From Rotaria sordida (Eukaryota > Rotifera > Eurotatoria > Philodinida > Philodinidae): a DNA stretch of 64,000 bases. Under the pieces are notes generated by a model. That model had not been told where the DNA came from. It saw nothing but the letters and a program-made list of their open reading frames with translations, and ran no database searches. This document shows, piece after piece, positions 45,225 to 57,481 of this stretch. How positions within the stretch are numbered: position 1 is the stretch's first letter; every line of letters starts with the position of its first letter. The stretch covers positions 124,001-188,000 of the forward strand of contig CAJNOL010000064.1 of NCBI GenBank assembly GCA_905250125.1, read 5' to 3'. Position numbers and translations under genes: made by a program.

Positions 45225-48200
45225 ATGACTGAATATCAAAGTGAAATGCTTTCGTGGAACTATGGGGATGGATATGAAAACGTTGATATGGAAAAAATTA
45301 TTCAAGTATTTCAAGATTTTGTGGATAATATAACTTTGAAAACAAGTGAGGAAATGACGAAATCTGATGTAGTATTCCAACAATTATTAAACAAGTTTCA
45401 ACAAGTTCGTGAGAATGAAGATAATCTTCAAGATCTTATTCATGGAACAATACCATTATGTAATGAATTTATTGACACTATCGAGAAAGTAAATTTTACT
45501 TGTATGAATGATTTTCAAAATTGTCTCAAATTATTTCGTCATATTGAATCTGTTTTTCAAATAATTATTTCGATGGAAGATGAAAAGTTTCTCATACGTG
45601 AGATTTTCTTTGCATTACTCAACCTACTTTCTAAACCACAAATTTGTTTCCATTTAAATGATGATCAACATACAACAATACCACACAAAGAAGTTTATAA
45701 ATGCGTAACCAATCTGCTTTTAAGTTTAGCTTGTCGCAAGATCACACTTGTTTCATTTATAAGTGACGATAGTACTACACGTAAATACACTGATATACTC
45801 AATGCCATGTATAAACGAGTGGAACGCAATCTACAGCTTAGTACTCACACTAGACAGCCAACAGTTCCTGATAATCAAACAACATTTGTTATTTTATCAT
45901 TCTTTTGGAATCTGTCTGATAGAACAGTTATTGTTCCATGGCTTCTTGATATTGGTCTAGTCAAAACTATGCTAGAATGTTTGCAAAGAATAGAAATATC
46001 TTCAGAAACAGCTAAACAAATCATCAACATTATTCATAATATATCACGACACGACGAAGGTGCTGATGAACTGAATAAATTCCATGGTCTTGTGATTCTT
46101 AAAAATATTCAAAGCAATAATAGCCAAGCATTAGACGAGTTAAACAATCTTCTCATATCAATGGCGATTGCTCTGCTCTCTACACCCAAACAGATTCACT
46201 CAGATAATAAACGAATGAATAGAATTCTTAATCAATTATTGCAAATCACTATGGAAGCCGCCGAGGTGAGTTCTTAAAAGAAAAAAAATATTGACATTAG
46301 CAAGCTGTAGGACTTTCCAGATACCAGCCCGATCGAGTCCAAGTACAGAAGTTTAGCTTTTCTCGGGTCTGGATCCACAAAAACGTAGACATACAGTTCC
46401 CTAGTTAATACAATTATGTATTTAATCCTTTCAATCAAATATATCTTTTGTCAAAATTTAACGAATCTAAAATTATCTAATAGTCACAAACACTTGAATA
46501 TGCCTCCAATAGAAAATTTATCCATTATGGTAGTTCAATGAAGTTCTCAAAGGACATTGAAATACTACAGAATTTACTCGAATATTAGGATGTAATATTG
46601 AGATTACTGCACACTTAACTGTTTTATGAAACAGATTATTTCTAATTTCAGAATATGTCAAGAGAATATTCTAGAATTTCGATAATGAAAATATAATGGT
46701 CTATTTTTTTAGACGGAAGATCATCGAGATTCATATGCCTTCCATGTATCTGAACCCTTAGCTGTGTTTACCAAATTGTTTGTTGATGATCGTTCGCTCG
46801 AATATGTTCTCAGTCATGCAGAAACTGATCCACAACTTGATGTTATATCAACAATTAACTTATTCATCGATTTGTTCATGAAATTTCGAGGTGCATTCGT
46901 TGAGAAAAAACAGTTAGAACAGTTTACATGCACAGCTCTATTGAACATTTTATGGAGTATCTCATTTCAAGATCGATATAAAACAAAACTTCAGCAAAAT
47001 AAAGGTTTTATGAAGACTATTACTAGTTTAGCTATGGATAATGGCGAAAAAATAGTCGAAGAGTATGTTTCACGTTCAATGGAAAGCATGATAAAAGCTG
47101 CTAACGGTATTCTTTATAATCTTAATGAAATATCCGATGATCAAAATGCTGATATCGCAGATCGACAATTAATCTCTAATGCTAGCTGTGAAAAACCAAT
47201 GATCATGATTAGCTATGCTCATAGTAACAATCATTTTTGTGATAAAATTCTTGCCGAACTCAAGGAAAAAGGAAATCTGTTTGGAATTTGGATTGATCGA
47301 AATTATTGCTTGTCAAACGAAGATTTATGGGAAAAAATTGCTCTTGGAATAAAACAATCAAATCTTGTTCTATGTCTTCTTTCACAAGAATATTTCAATA
47401 GTAAATCATGCCGTAAAGAAGCTATTTTTGCAATCAAACGAAAAAAGTCAATAATTCCTGTGTATATTGGTGAACCAGGTGATTGTGATTGGCTTGGTAT
47501 GTTGTTTTTCTCCTAATTGTATACAATAGAATATTTCAATACTGAATATCATCTATTCAAAAGTATTTCAATAATATCAACTATTTATAAAAATTACTTC
47601 ATGTAGGATATATTAACATATATTATAGTGATGCAAATCAAAACGAGCAAAAGATTAAATTAGAATTATATCCTCTCGTTCTGCTACCAATTACAAATAG
47701 TATGGTAGATCGAAAATACAACGAAACATTGTATTAACTGACTTGAAAAATATAGGACAAATCCCAGTATTAACATCATATTAAATTCACTCTGCGTAAA
47801 ATCTGTCTGATAGCAATCATGTTCAATAATTTTAAGAGAAAATAAATGTATACTGTAGAGTTTATGTACGGAAATATAGAGTTTTTATATTTGAAGTTAA
47901 ATCTTGTCATGATCTCTCAAAAACGTTTGTGAAGTAGATGAAACTGGTCTAGATTCTCGACTATCAGTATCAGTAGCCGTTTGATTTTGAAAAGGAGAAT
48001 CTCTATTCTCCATAGTCATATTACTTCTTATTTGTCGTTATAAAACTTTGGTCTTCCAATAAGTTAAATAACCGGCAATTTTTTGTGAGCGTAATGATCA
48101 TTATAATTCTCAGTCTTTAACCAGTCGCTCAGCTCAGACGAATTGATAAGTAAATCACAAGAAGGTTATCTTCAGCCTAAGCTGATCAAATGATAGTCAT

Positions 48201-48621
48201 TATTGTTTTCATTATACCTACTTCAAATAAAAACTATTTCAAGTTTAAAACATTGCAGAATATAACGACAAAACCATTCATGTTAGAATTGACATACATG
48301 CTGGAGTGAGCTTCTGTACTAGGTTCCATTTTGACAGTGGCTCTACTACTATATGCTCTAGAGGGTACTGTTAAGAGGTGGTCAGATTAATGACTGACCA
48401 GACGCCAGTACCGATCCCATCCATGGTTCATGGATTTTCTTCCATTTTACAATATAATTAATCAATTTTTGTGAAATTTTGCAGACATTCATATTGCTGA
48501 ATTGAAATATGTTCGTTTCAAAAACAATACAGAAAAACTTGACCAGGATAGACTTCAAGAACTTTCGAAAACGATTGAAGCTACAATTAAAACAACACAA
48601 ACACAGCCTCTACAACAATGA
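45225..48621 (+). CDS. Helical-repeat (ARM-like) plus TIR-domain protein
   Basis: Three exons, 45225-46265, 46713-47496 and 48485-48621, give 653 residues. Residues 1-500 are almost all helical with armadillo/HEAT-like spacing (for example FFALLNLLSKPQICFHLNDD and TAKQIINIIHNISRHDEGAD). A TIR domain spans about 508-615: MIMISYAHSNNHFCDKIL, FGIWIDRN, LVLCLLSQEYFNSKSCRKEA and IIPVYIG. The Glu in CRKEA (about 583) aligns with the catalytic glutamate of SARM1-type NAD-cleaving TIRs, so NADase activity is possible but not shown. Exon 3 ends at TGA 48619-48621, after which the same frame remains open for 135 codons with a SAM-like domain. The product is likely cytoplasmic, in NAD signalling or innate immunity. 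Confidence 0.8.
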
Positions 48622-49029
48622 GCAAAACAACATACTATACTAACACGATCTCCAAAAGAAGCTGAAATAATTAAATCGACTACTTTCGATGTGAACAAGC
48701 CTGTTGAGAAGTGGACAGTTGATGATATTCATGCATGGTTTGATAGTCACAAAGTTCCCGATACTCTTGTAAAATTATTTGATTTTCAATCAGTTGCTGA
48801 GATGCACGAATATGCTTTGAAACTACGTAAAGATTCGAAAAAAGAATTTATCAAATATGAACAAAGATATGCTAAAAATCATGACGGAGAAGAACTTGAA
48901 GAATACATATTTAATCGATTTAAAAATGCTATTCTCAATCTACCAAATAGTCCGAATCAAACAATGAAAACATCAATATGTTCTTCTCAAATATCAACAC
49001 CGAAATCGAGTACTTGTACTATTTCATGA
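48622..49029 (+). pseudogene. In-frame SAM-like tail beyond the TIR gene's TGA
   Basis: The frame stays open without a gap from the TGA at 48619 to a TGA at 49027-49029. It includes VEKWTVDDIHAWFDSHKVPD, then LVKLFDFQSVAEMHEYALKL and a helical end, similar to a SAM fold (W..DDI..WF...). No splice pair that removes the TGA was found: the segment just before it has no GT donor. Options are a recent nonsense mutation, readthrough, a non-canonical intron, or a second cistron using a Met at 48691. An aataaa lies at about 49062. Confidence 0.6.
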
Positions 49030-51780
49030 ATCCAGCTTAAATTCTAAGAACTTGAAATATATTAAATAAATCATAGTATTTTTTTAGCTTGTATGCAATT
49101 AACAGTTTTTCTTTCTTGTTGCTTTTTAATAAATCCTAAGAAATACCCAAATAATAATCTTATATTGATGTCATTTCTTAAATAAAATTAATTGAACATC
49201 ATGAAAAAGATAAGATTATGTTAATTCAAGTTTGAAATCCTATCTTTCCAACGAATAAATATCTTTTTCTTCAGATGATATAAATGTTCTATTAAATTAA
49301 TGCAATGTCACTCTATTAAATATTTCAAGAGGTTTTTTCTACTAATCACAAAAATTTCTAACATCATCTTACTGTTTATCTAAAATTACACAACACGATG
49401 TCAACGGATTTATCTGATTTAAACAAGCAGTCAACAAATTAAAAAATCGTTTACTAGGAACAGTTGCACGAAGCGCAATAAACTGTTTGTCGTGAATAAT
49501 CTTAAAGTAGCAATAAATGCGCTTATCTAGAAGGATTAGAATGTTGCCTCCTCGGCGATATTATGTCTTGATCACTCCTTGTGGTTAGAGGAGTAAACCA
49601 ATGCATTGATCGATGGCAGAAGCTGGATTTTTTCGATGAATCTTTTAAAAAGTCTTAATTTCGAGAGATTTTATAATGAATAAGAGAGAAAACGATGGTA
49701 GACAATTTAGTGAGAAGAGACTAAACAGTGACGGATCCGAAAACTGATTTTGAATGTCGGAATTTTTAAAAATCAAATATCTATCTTTGTGTCGCAACCG
49801 TGGCGGAGGCGACTCAGTAGATTGGTTTATACCTCTGCTCGTGATGCTCTTTCTTGGCAATCTTTCTGATCTTATTCTTTTCCTTGCTTCATGCCACCTT
49901 TGTTGTTTCATTCTTTTAATTTTTCTAAAACCTTCGACATATTAGAAGACTCTGTATCGCACGTTGTGCTCTTCCTTCATTTACATCTCCTTATATGGAA
50001 GAAAGAGCGAGCACGCCTGAGTGGGCACAAACAAAGCACAAACGGTCACACGATAGAACAATAAGAGATAATCACAAGGTCAACACGTGAACACACAAAT
50101 ATAGCGAAGAGGACAGCGTTATATAAAATGAAGTGTAACGGTCAAATAATCGTTACAGACTTCCCTTGCATAAACGACGCAGCAGACAGATTAGAAGACC
50201 TAGTTGATTTTTTACTTTTTCTATCATGTTTATACTTTTTGTTTCTATATGTGTGTGTTTTTCTAAGCTTCGCTTCAAAAATATTTTTCTACTCTATCTG
50301 ACATGCAACGTGGTATGTGCTTGAATGATACACAATGTAATTAACGAATATATATATGCAGCATGTGAAAAAAAACTAGAGGCCGAATCGAATCGACTTT
50401 TACTAGTTCGAGTGCGGTTTGGTTCGATTCATTTTCGACCTCTGTGAGAAATATTGTCTTTTATGATCAAATTCAGTTATTTTTGATTTGCATCATTTGT
50501 CTCTTTTCATCAACAGTCAGCTATATGATTGTTTTCATAATATCGACTTTTAGGTTAGTCGAGTCGAACCTAAGCAAAAGTAATTGTTCCCATTGTACGA
50601 TATATGTTGCTTAGGGTGTATTGCACTGGTGAGGATTGCAACGAGTTTTTATTCATTGTGCTATACAGCATAATAGTTCTTAGCATAGTAGGATTACTAT
50701 TTTGTCTTGTTATCAATTAGATTCATTGTTTATCGTGACAATCGGTCAGTCGGTCGCAAGCTAATGCATAGCAAACTATTTTTTTCGTTCTTTGTCATTG
50801 CTATTCAATACAATGAATAGCCATCAACGAACTATCTAGAAATAAAGTTGGAAGAAAAAACACCTCAAATTAGTGCGCAAGTGTTCTTATCCTTTCAGAG
50901 CAAAAACATCACCTGATGGACAGTAGGGTCACTAAAAGTTATGGCTCTATTGCACTCGTTCGGCATAATTATACGATTTTTCGAGTAGATACGACTTGGA
51001 CTGAACTGAATCGAACCTGAACTCGAAAACCTCGGTTCATTTCGGGCTCTGATTATAGCATTTTATGACTGAGTTCTTTTATCCTATGGAAAATGTAACT
51101 ACCATGAAGTGTCAATTAATTGTATTTTGTATGATTTAGTACATTTTATAATAAAGATAGTCATTTTGTGAAATATTCTTGAGTAATTGAACATAGACTT
51201 CTTTTATTAATTATTCTAGTGTAAAAAAATGAAATAAACGTTTGGTGACAACATAATTAATATAGAAAGACTTTCATAAAAATTATATCGTTAAGGGTAA
51301 CTAAAGCAAAATGACTTCGTTTAGGGACAAAATAGAAGACCCCCGTTGTAACTTGTCAACGATAAGCTAGAATAGAAGACCCGAGATCTTCTAATGTGTC
51401 GAGTACTTTATAATTTATTTTACATCTGTTCACTACTGGTATCTACAATCCTAGTTTTCAATTGTCACTTTAGGATCAACATAATCATAGGGTCAATGAA
51501 TACTAATAATAATAAAAAAGTTTATTTGATTGCATGTTTTTTTTTATTCGCTCATATATACATGCCACCTACAATGATGAATCATCGTTGATTGTAAGCG
51601 TATGGTTATTACATTCCCCCAATCAACACCAAAATGTGTCATGTTATTCGAACCTTTAAATATTTTCTCATTCCTTTATTGCATATTTTACGATTCTGTT
51701 TTTTATTATTTTGATTTCATATGAGCTAAAATATTGACTTATTATATTGAAATTTTGAATATTTTTTCCGACATATTCCA
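49030..51780. other. Intergenic; possible degenerate element at 50376-51051
   Basis: Mostly AT-rich with no exon seen. Around 50376 the sequence agaggccgaatcgaatcg faces gaaccgag-ttcatttcgggctct near 51050. In reverse complement the latter reads agagcccgaaatgaaccgag, giving a loose inverted repeat with several internal tcgaatcga/gttcgattc motifs. This could be an old hAT MITE. Confidence 0.35.
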
Positions 51781-54700
51781 ATGGTCGTTTGTCTTCGACT
51801 CGAGATCGATGACGCATTTGAATCAGATTTAGAAACACTTAAATATATTGTTTACGAAGGTACTGTTCTTTTTTTAACTAATTTTATTTACCAACTATGA
51901 TAAGTATTGTTATTTTTAAGCATCTTTCCACGAACCAACAGAATTCTTACCTTCAAATACGAATAATAAAGATTTATCTACAGTAAAAACTGCTAGTGCT
52001 GGTCAGAGAGAACCACGTGAACTTTTTGTTGAAACTTATGTGTTTGACGGTGAATAGAAAAATTGATAATTATCAATGATTGATACACTTTCTTCTTTTT
52101 ATTTCATTCAATTTAGAATCATTACCTTTACCAAATCATCGTTCCTTATCATCAAACGTAATGAGTGATGCTATTGAAATGACTTATCTTGATTTATCCA
52201 AACGTCGCCAACAACAACAACAACAAGACGTGAATATTTCAAATACAAATGAATCTGATGCTGTACCAAAATCAGCAATAACCGAGGAATCCCAACAACA
52301 GCAACAATTAACAACACAATCAACTTTTACCGATATTACTGATTTACCAACAACAACAACAAAAGATACGACTAAAACAAAAAAAAATCGAAAAGTGTCA
52401 ACAACTACTAATGATACAAATCGTAATATTTCAAAAACACTATATAATTTAAATCATTATAAGATTTATTTTAATTCAAAGGTATAGAATTATCGACTCA
52501 TGTATCAACATCTCCAGATTTACAAATACCATTTTATTGTGGTAATCATCTTGTTGATATTACTCGAGGCATTTTACATTTATATAAAGACAAGTAAATA
52601 AAATATTTAAATTCATTTATTAATAAATTATATATTTTTTAGTAAAGCATTAGGTACAAATAATGAACCAAAACATAGCGAAATGTTAGCTATGTTAGCT
52701 ATTCCAGCTGATGTAGCTTGTCGAGAATTGATTGCATTCATATACCCTGCTTAGTACGATATTTTATGTTAAAATTGATATTCTAAATTTCTTTTTTTTT
52801 TCTTTGATATTTATTCTTAGTGATGGTATTGAATATTTACGTATTATTCGTGATCCAACACCAAATCAATATATGTGTTTAATTAAATTTAAGTCTCAAG
52901 TATGAACTATTGTACAAGAATAGAAAAATTACTATACAAGAGTAAAAAAAAATCGTTCTTTGTTTTTTTTTAATTTAAAAACAAGAAAAGTTAGTGAAAG
53001 ATGACGATTTTTTCTTGTAGTGTTTAATTCTTAAAATGTCTTCTTACTTACAATGATTTTAATATTGATATATTCTATTATTACTCTTGTTCTTTTTTTT
53101 TTATTTAGAAAGAAGCTGATGAATTCTATGAGTATTATAATAATCGTCAATTTAATTCAATTGAAAAAGGTGTTTGTCATTTAGCATTTGTTGCAAAAGT
53201 TGATATAACTAGTACAGCTAAAGTAATCATTGTTTGATTTTATTCACCTTGAATAAATTTTTGTTTTTCTATATCTATATAGGAAGGATCATGTCCGATT
53301 CCTGGTCTTACTGAATTACCACCATGTTATATTTGTCTAGAAAGAATGGTAATTTAGTAATTTTTATTTATTTAGATGAATATTTTTTTTAAGGATGAAA
53401 GTCTTGCTGGAGTATTGACTATTCTATGTAATCATTCATTCCATGGTGATTGTCTTATTAAATGGGGTGATAGTTGGTAATGAACTTATTTATTTTTATA
53501 TTTAATTCATTTAAAAATTTTTAGTTGTCCTGTTTGTCGTTATGTTCAAACACCGGAAATGATTGATGGTCAATCATGTTTTGAATGTGGCTCACAAGAA
53601 GTAAAAACCGAAAATAAATATTTGCATAATATCTTTTTGTTTCTTGTTTTTATATTCATTAGGATCTTTGGATTTGTTTAATTTGTGGGCATGTTGGTTG
53701 TAGTCGGTTTAAGCAAGGTCATGCTTTTGGGTATGTATGTATTTATTGACTTTGGTTTCTTTTTGTGCAACATAATCTAACAGGAGTGTAGAATAGAGCC
53801 CATCGAGTCTGGATTTGAAAATTTTTGAACTCGAGAAACTCTAGTCGTTCAAGAAGTATGTACGATAATACAAAAAGTCAGGAAAAAATATCTGGTATCT
53901 TCGGGATGACTATCCAATTGCGATTAGAGAATTTCACCGAGAATGTCAAAATGCAGTTCGACCAAGTCACGATCCAATTCGAAAATTTTGAATCCGATGG
54001 ACTCTATTGTGAAAGTATAAGAATAGAAAATTCGATCCTCCCACCAGTGTCCGACATGGAATCAAACGTTTGTGATCCGAACCGAATCAAACTCTAATAT
54101 GGGGTACTTGTCTCTTTCTCTTGAGAAAATCAATTTTTCAATCATTTTTTCTTCATGTCATTTCGTTGTCGGAAACAAAGGATATTTCGCAGTCGGGACA
54201 GCACGATTTTTGTCATAGAATTTTTCTTATGTGTCTTTCTTTTCTAATGTATTCAACTAGTGACCTTTATATAGCCATTAAACAGATAGTGCGCTTGCTA
54301 TGCATCGTCGTCCGATGTGAATAAAGATACTTTGGTGAAGTAGAATAATAGATCGTGCAATATATAACTTCTGGTTCGTATAAGCTTTTTCATCCTTTCT
54401 TATAGGTAATTTTAAATGAACAAACACATTCAAAAGGCCTTTGGTGTCTGCAAAATGTTCAGACTGAAGATCCATCTGAAATCGAAAAATTTTTTCATGA
54501 GCCGACTCGAGTCGAACACTGCTCTTCACACATGGTTCTCGATTGTATTTGAAGATAGGAGGGGCTAAGAGCTCGGCAGAAATTGAACAGAAGATGCTGA
54601 GATCATCGACTTTCTGTGACATTTTGTCTGAAAGAAGATGTAATCGTATCTATATCTACCAGAAGCAGCGCTAAAAACACAAAAATTCTCTTTCTATCAT

Positions 54701-55867
54701 GATTTCCCACGAGATTGTAAAAGATTTTGCAGAAAGTTCGGTATTTTTGGGAAGGAAAAGGTCCAATTAATACTCAACACGGTAGCTTGCCATGTGTCGT
54801 TCTTTCGCGTTATATGTTAATAAACCCTTTCTCGTACAATGTCAACAGCTTCATTCAGTTGTACATTTTTATCCCTCAGAGATTGTGCTAACAGACAATT
54901 TTCTTTTTATTTAAAACTAAAATTAAATTTATATTAGACATTTTGAATTAACTCAACATACATATACAATGGATTTAAAACGACAACATGTATGGGATTA
55001 TGTTGGTGATAATTATGTTCATCGACTTATACAAAATAAAAGTGATGGAAAACTTGTTGAATTACGTGGTGAAGGTGTTAGTACTTATGAAATTGTAAGA
55101 ATTTATTTTTCTTTTTGCTCGTTTTTTATGATCAGATTTAGGATGATTATAATGAGAACACATCGAAAACTGATACAACTCAAGAAAAAATTGATTCAAT
55201 TGAACTTGAAGTAAACAAAAAAAAATCAATAAATTAAACATAAAGAACTCCTCGTTTCTTTTCTTTTAGTATACTTATTTATTAACTAGTCAATTAGAAT
55301 CCCAACGACGATTTTTTGAAGATAAATTACAATTTGTTGAAGATATGACGTGTGAAAAAATCGAAGAACTTGAACAATCAAATAAATTATTAAAAGAACA
55401 TGCACAACAATTACAAACAACACTTGATTTAATAACAAAAGAAAAACAACAACAAGAAAAACGTTCTTCAACTAAAATAACAAAACTTCAACATGATTTT
55501 GATGAAGAAAGATTAATGAATGAACAATTAAGACAAAATCAAAATTATTTTCAAGTTGAAATGCAAAAATTAAAAGAAGAATTTGATACTGCTATGAAAA
55601 ATAAAGATCAAGTTAGATATTTTATTTGAAAAATTTTCGACTAATCTATTTGTGTGTTCTTTTTTTTCATAGGAAATCGATGAACTTAAAGATCAATTAC
55701 GTGATCTTATGTTTTATATTGATGGTCAACAAAAACTTAAAGAAATTAAAGATCTATCAGTTGATGAACTTGAAACGAGTCAAGTAACTGTAAATAGTCC
55801 GACAATTGCAAGTGCTAGTTCAACATCGACAGCTAATACCGGTAAAACAAGACGAAGAAAAAAATAG
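51781..55867 (+). CDS. BRAP: BRCA1-associated protein (BRAP/IMP), RING E3 ligase
   Basis: Fifteen exons: 51781-51859, 51921-52049, 52117-52422, 52482-52593, 52643-52753, 52821-52899, 53109-53222, 53283-53348, 53394-53476, 53525-53600, 53663-53730, 54938-55094, 55142-55210, 55270-55611 and 55673-55867. The 1986-bp sum gives 661 residues (human about 592). Domains in order: BRAP2/RRM-like region about 185-305 ([17 protein letters not shown]); C3H2C3-type RING about 322-365 ([26 protein letters not shown]); UBP-type zinc finger about 378-445 ([34 protein letters not shown]); coiled coil about 480-625. A basic tail ends the protein (TGKTRRRKK). BRAP links Ras to MAPK scaffolding (it releases KSR inhibition) and binds ubiquitin and nuclear localisation signals in the cytoplasm. 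Extra length is a Gln/Thr-rich insert in exon 3. Intron 11 (1207 bp) splits the UBP finger. Confidence 0.96.
53731..54937 (+). other. Large intron 11 of BRAP, unusual length
   Basis: All other BRAP introns are 41-209 bp, whereas this one is 1207 bp. It begins gtatgtatgt and ends atattag. Its first third (53790-54095) is GC-richer, with gagcccatcgagtctgga at one side and gaaccgaatcaaactct at the other, suggesting an old insertion; boundaries are not certain. Confidence 0.5.
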
Positions 55868-56052
55868 AAAATGATCAATTTATTATTTCTTTCAAATCAT
55901 AAATCAAATCTTTTCCAGAATGTATATGTTATTCATTTTGTTTCATACATTTTTTATTATCTAAGAAATCTGGAAATATAAAATAAAAATATTAAAAAAC
56001 AAAAAATCAAATTATTGTGTTATAACTAAGAAAAAGATATCTTGTTGGACTG

Positions 56053-56685
56053 TTGCCTAGTAGACATGTGCAGGATCGAGACCTGAATTCTCAATGGGGA
56101 GAAGGGATCCTCCTCTCTCAAAACATCCGACTTTTTGTCAATTTTGTAAAGCTTCATGGTAATTGTGTATAGAAATCGGAATTTGAAACACTATTTGCCT
56201 TTCTCTGACAGAAAGCGAAATAAAAATAAGCAAACAATGTCGTGGCGAGGCGCATAGGATTTGGACAGGTCACGAAGGAGAGCCGGCCTGGTAGCAAGTT
56301 GTGTGTTATGAAAGAGGTTGAGTCACAGCGAGTTTCGCTCTACTTTTCTCGCTCTTGGTCGTCACTTTTAGCACATTAAGGATAAAAGCACTTTCTGGCG
56401 AACTTTTAACCTTCCCTAAACGATGTCGACAACCTTAACCAAGACTAAAATTGTCCGAATGGGAACTAAAAATTAGAGTTGAATATTTTATAGTTTAAAG
56501 CGAATTATCTTATAAATCATATTGATCAGAACATAATTCAAGCGAAATGACTAAACAGAGTGCTAGTCGTCTACTAAATAAAAGAACAAGTATTAAAGAA
56601 TTTTAGATGGAATGTGAATAAATTCTGAAGTAATTTTTTCTAAGCGGGACCAAAATACTTAGTCCTGCACATCCCTATTGCCTAG
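56053..56685. mobile_element. hAT MITE with 8-bp target duplication
   Basis: The 8-bp target copy ttgcctag is present at 56053-56060 and 56678-56685. The 617-bp element between them starts tagacatgtgcaggatcgag and ends with tagtcctgcacatcccta, whose reverse complement is tagggatgtgcaggacta. This gives inverted ends of about 15 bp of TAGRGATGTGCAGG type. No open frame encodes a transposase. The interior is related to the copy at 21518-21880. Confidence 0.88.
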
Positions 56686-56834
56686 TAATGAACAGTTCGA
56701 TTGATATGAATTCATTGTTTTGACATTTTTATCTATCTCAAACTGAACTCTTTCAACATACAGTAAGTTCAATATCGTAAATAGTATTATGCTGATGTCT
56801 GAAAAACATAAATTATGTTGCTAATCAAACAGTA

Positions 56835-57481
56835 CAGTGAACTAATGTCGGATTTTTTTAAAAGTACCAATGACTATTTTTTGAATAAATTTTCAACAGT
56901 TCAAGTTATAGAGATCGGATTTTCACCGTTAGAAAGAGTAAGGCGAGGAGAGGAGGACGTCAATCTGTATAAAATTCATTATGTTTACGACTCTTTTGTA
57001 TGGTTATTTGCAGTCAAATATCTTATCGGTTGTCTATTTTCATGAGTTTTCATGACAAGTTAACATCTAATTAGACCAAAATGTAGCCCGAATCGTCCTG
57101 TATTTGTGCTAAAATTTTCAAATCTTTGTGTCTTATTCTTGAGTTTATTTCCTTATGGCTTGATGTTAAGATGTGAAAATTTTGGCATAAATACAGGACG
57201 ACTTAGGCTACATTTTGGTCTAATTAAATGTTAACTTGTCATGAAAACTCATGAAAATAGACAACCGATAAGATATTTGACTGCAAATAACCATACAAAA
57301 GAGTCGTAAACATAATATTTTTTAATACACACCGCCCCCCCCCCCCCTCCCCGTCTTACTCTTTCTAACGGTGAAAATCCGACCTCTATAACTTGAACCG
57401 TTGAAAATTTATTCAAAAAATAGTCATTGGTACTTTTAAATAAATCCGACATTAGTTTTCTAGTTCAGAGAACTTTTACTG
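56835..57481. mobile_element. Foldback element, ~280-bp near-identical arms
   Basis: The sequence from about 56840 (gaactaatgtcgg) reads inward and is repeated in reverse complement up to about 57465, with the turning point near 57145. Both arms translate to the same peptide on opposite strands, which is a by-product and not evidence for a gene. The right arm carries a poly(C) run (57338-57350) where the left arm has gcgaggagaggagg. It also has small insertions at the outer end. Target duplications are not clear. Confidence 0.8.

Noticed and set aside
48619-48621. TGA as a selenocysteine codon in the TIR gene
   Set aside because: No SECIS-like hairpin could be identified downstream, and the site is in a poorly conserved linker. 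Nonsense mutation or readthrough is simpler.
55286-55471. Minus-strand frame rich in Val/Leu/Ile
   Set aside because: Antisense of the BRAP coiled-coil exon.
56815-57452. Two similar frames, one on each strand, as a duplicated divergent gene pair
   Set aside because: They are the two arms of a foldback element; identity between the arms, not coding selection, explains the matching peptides.
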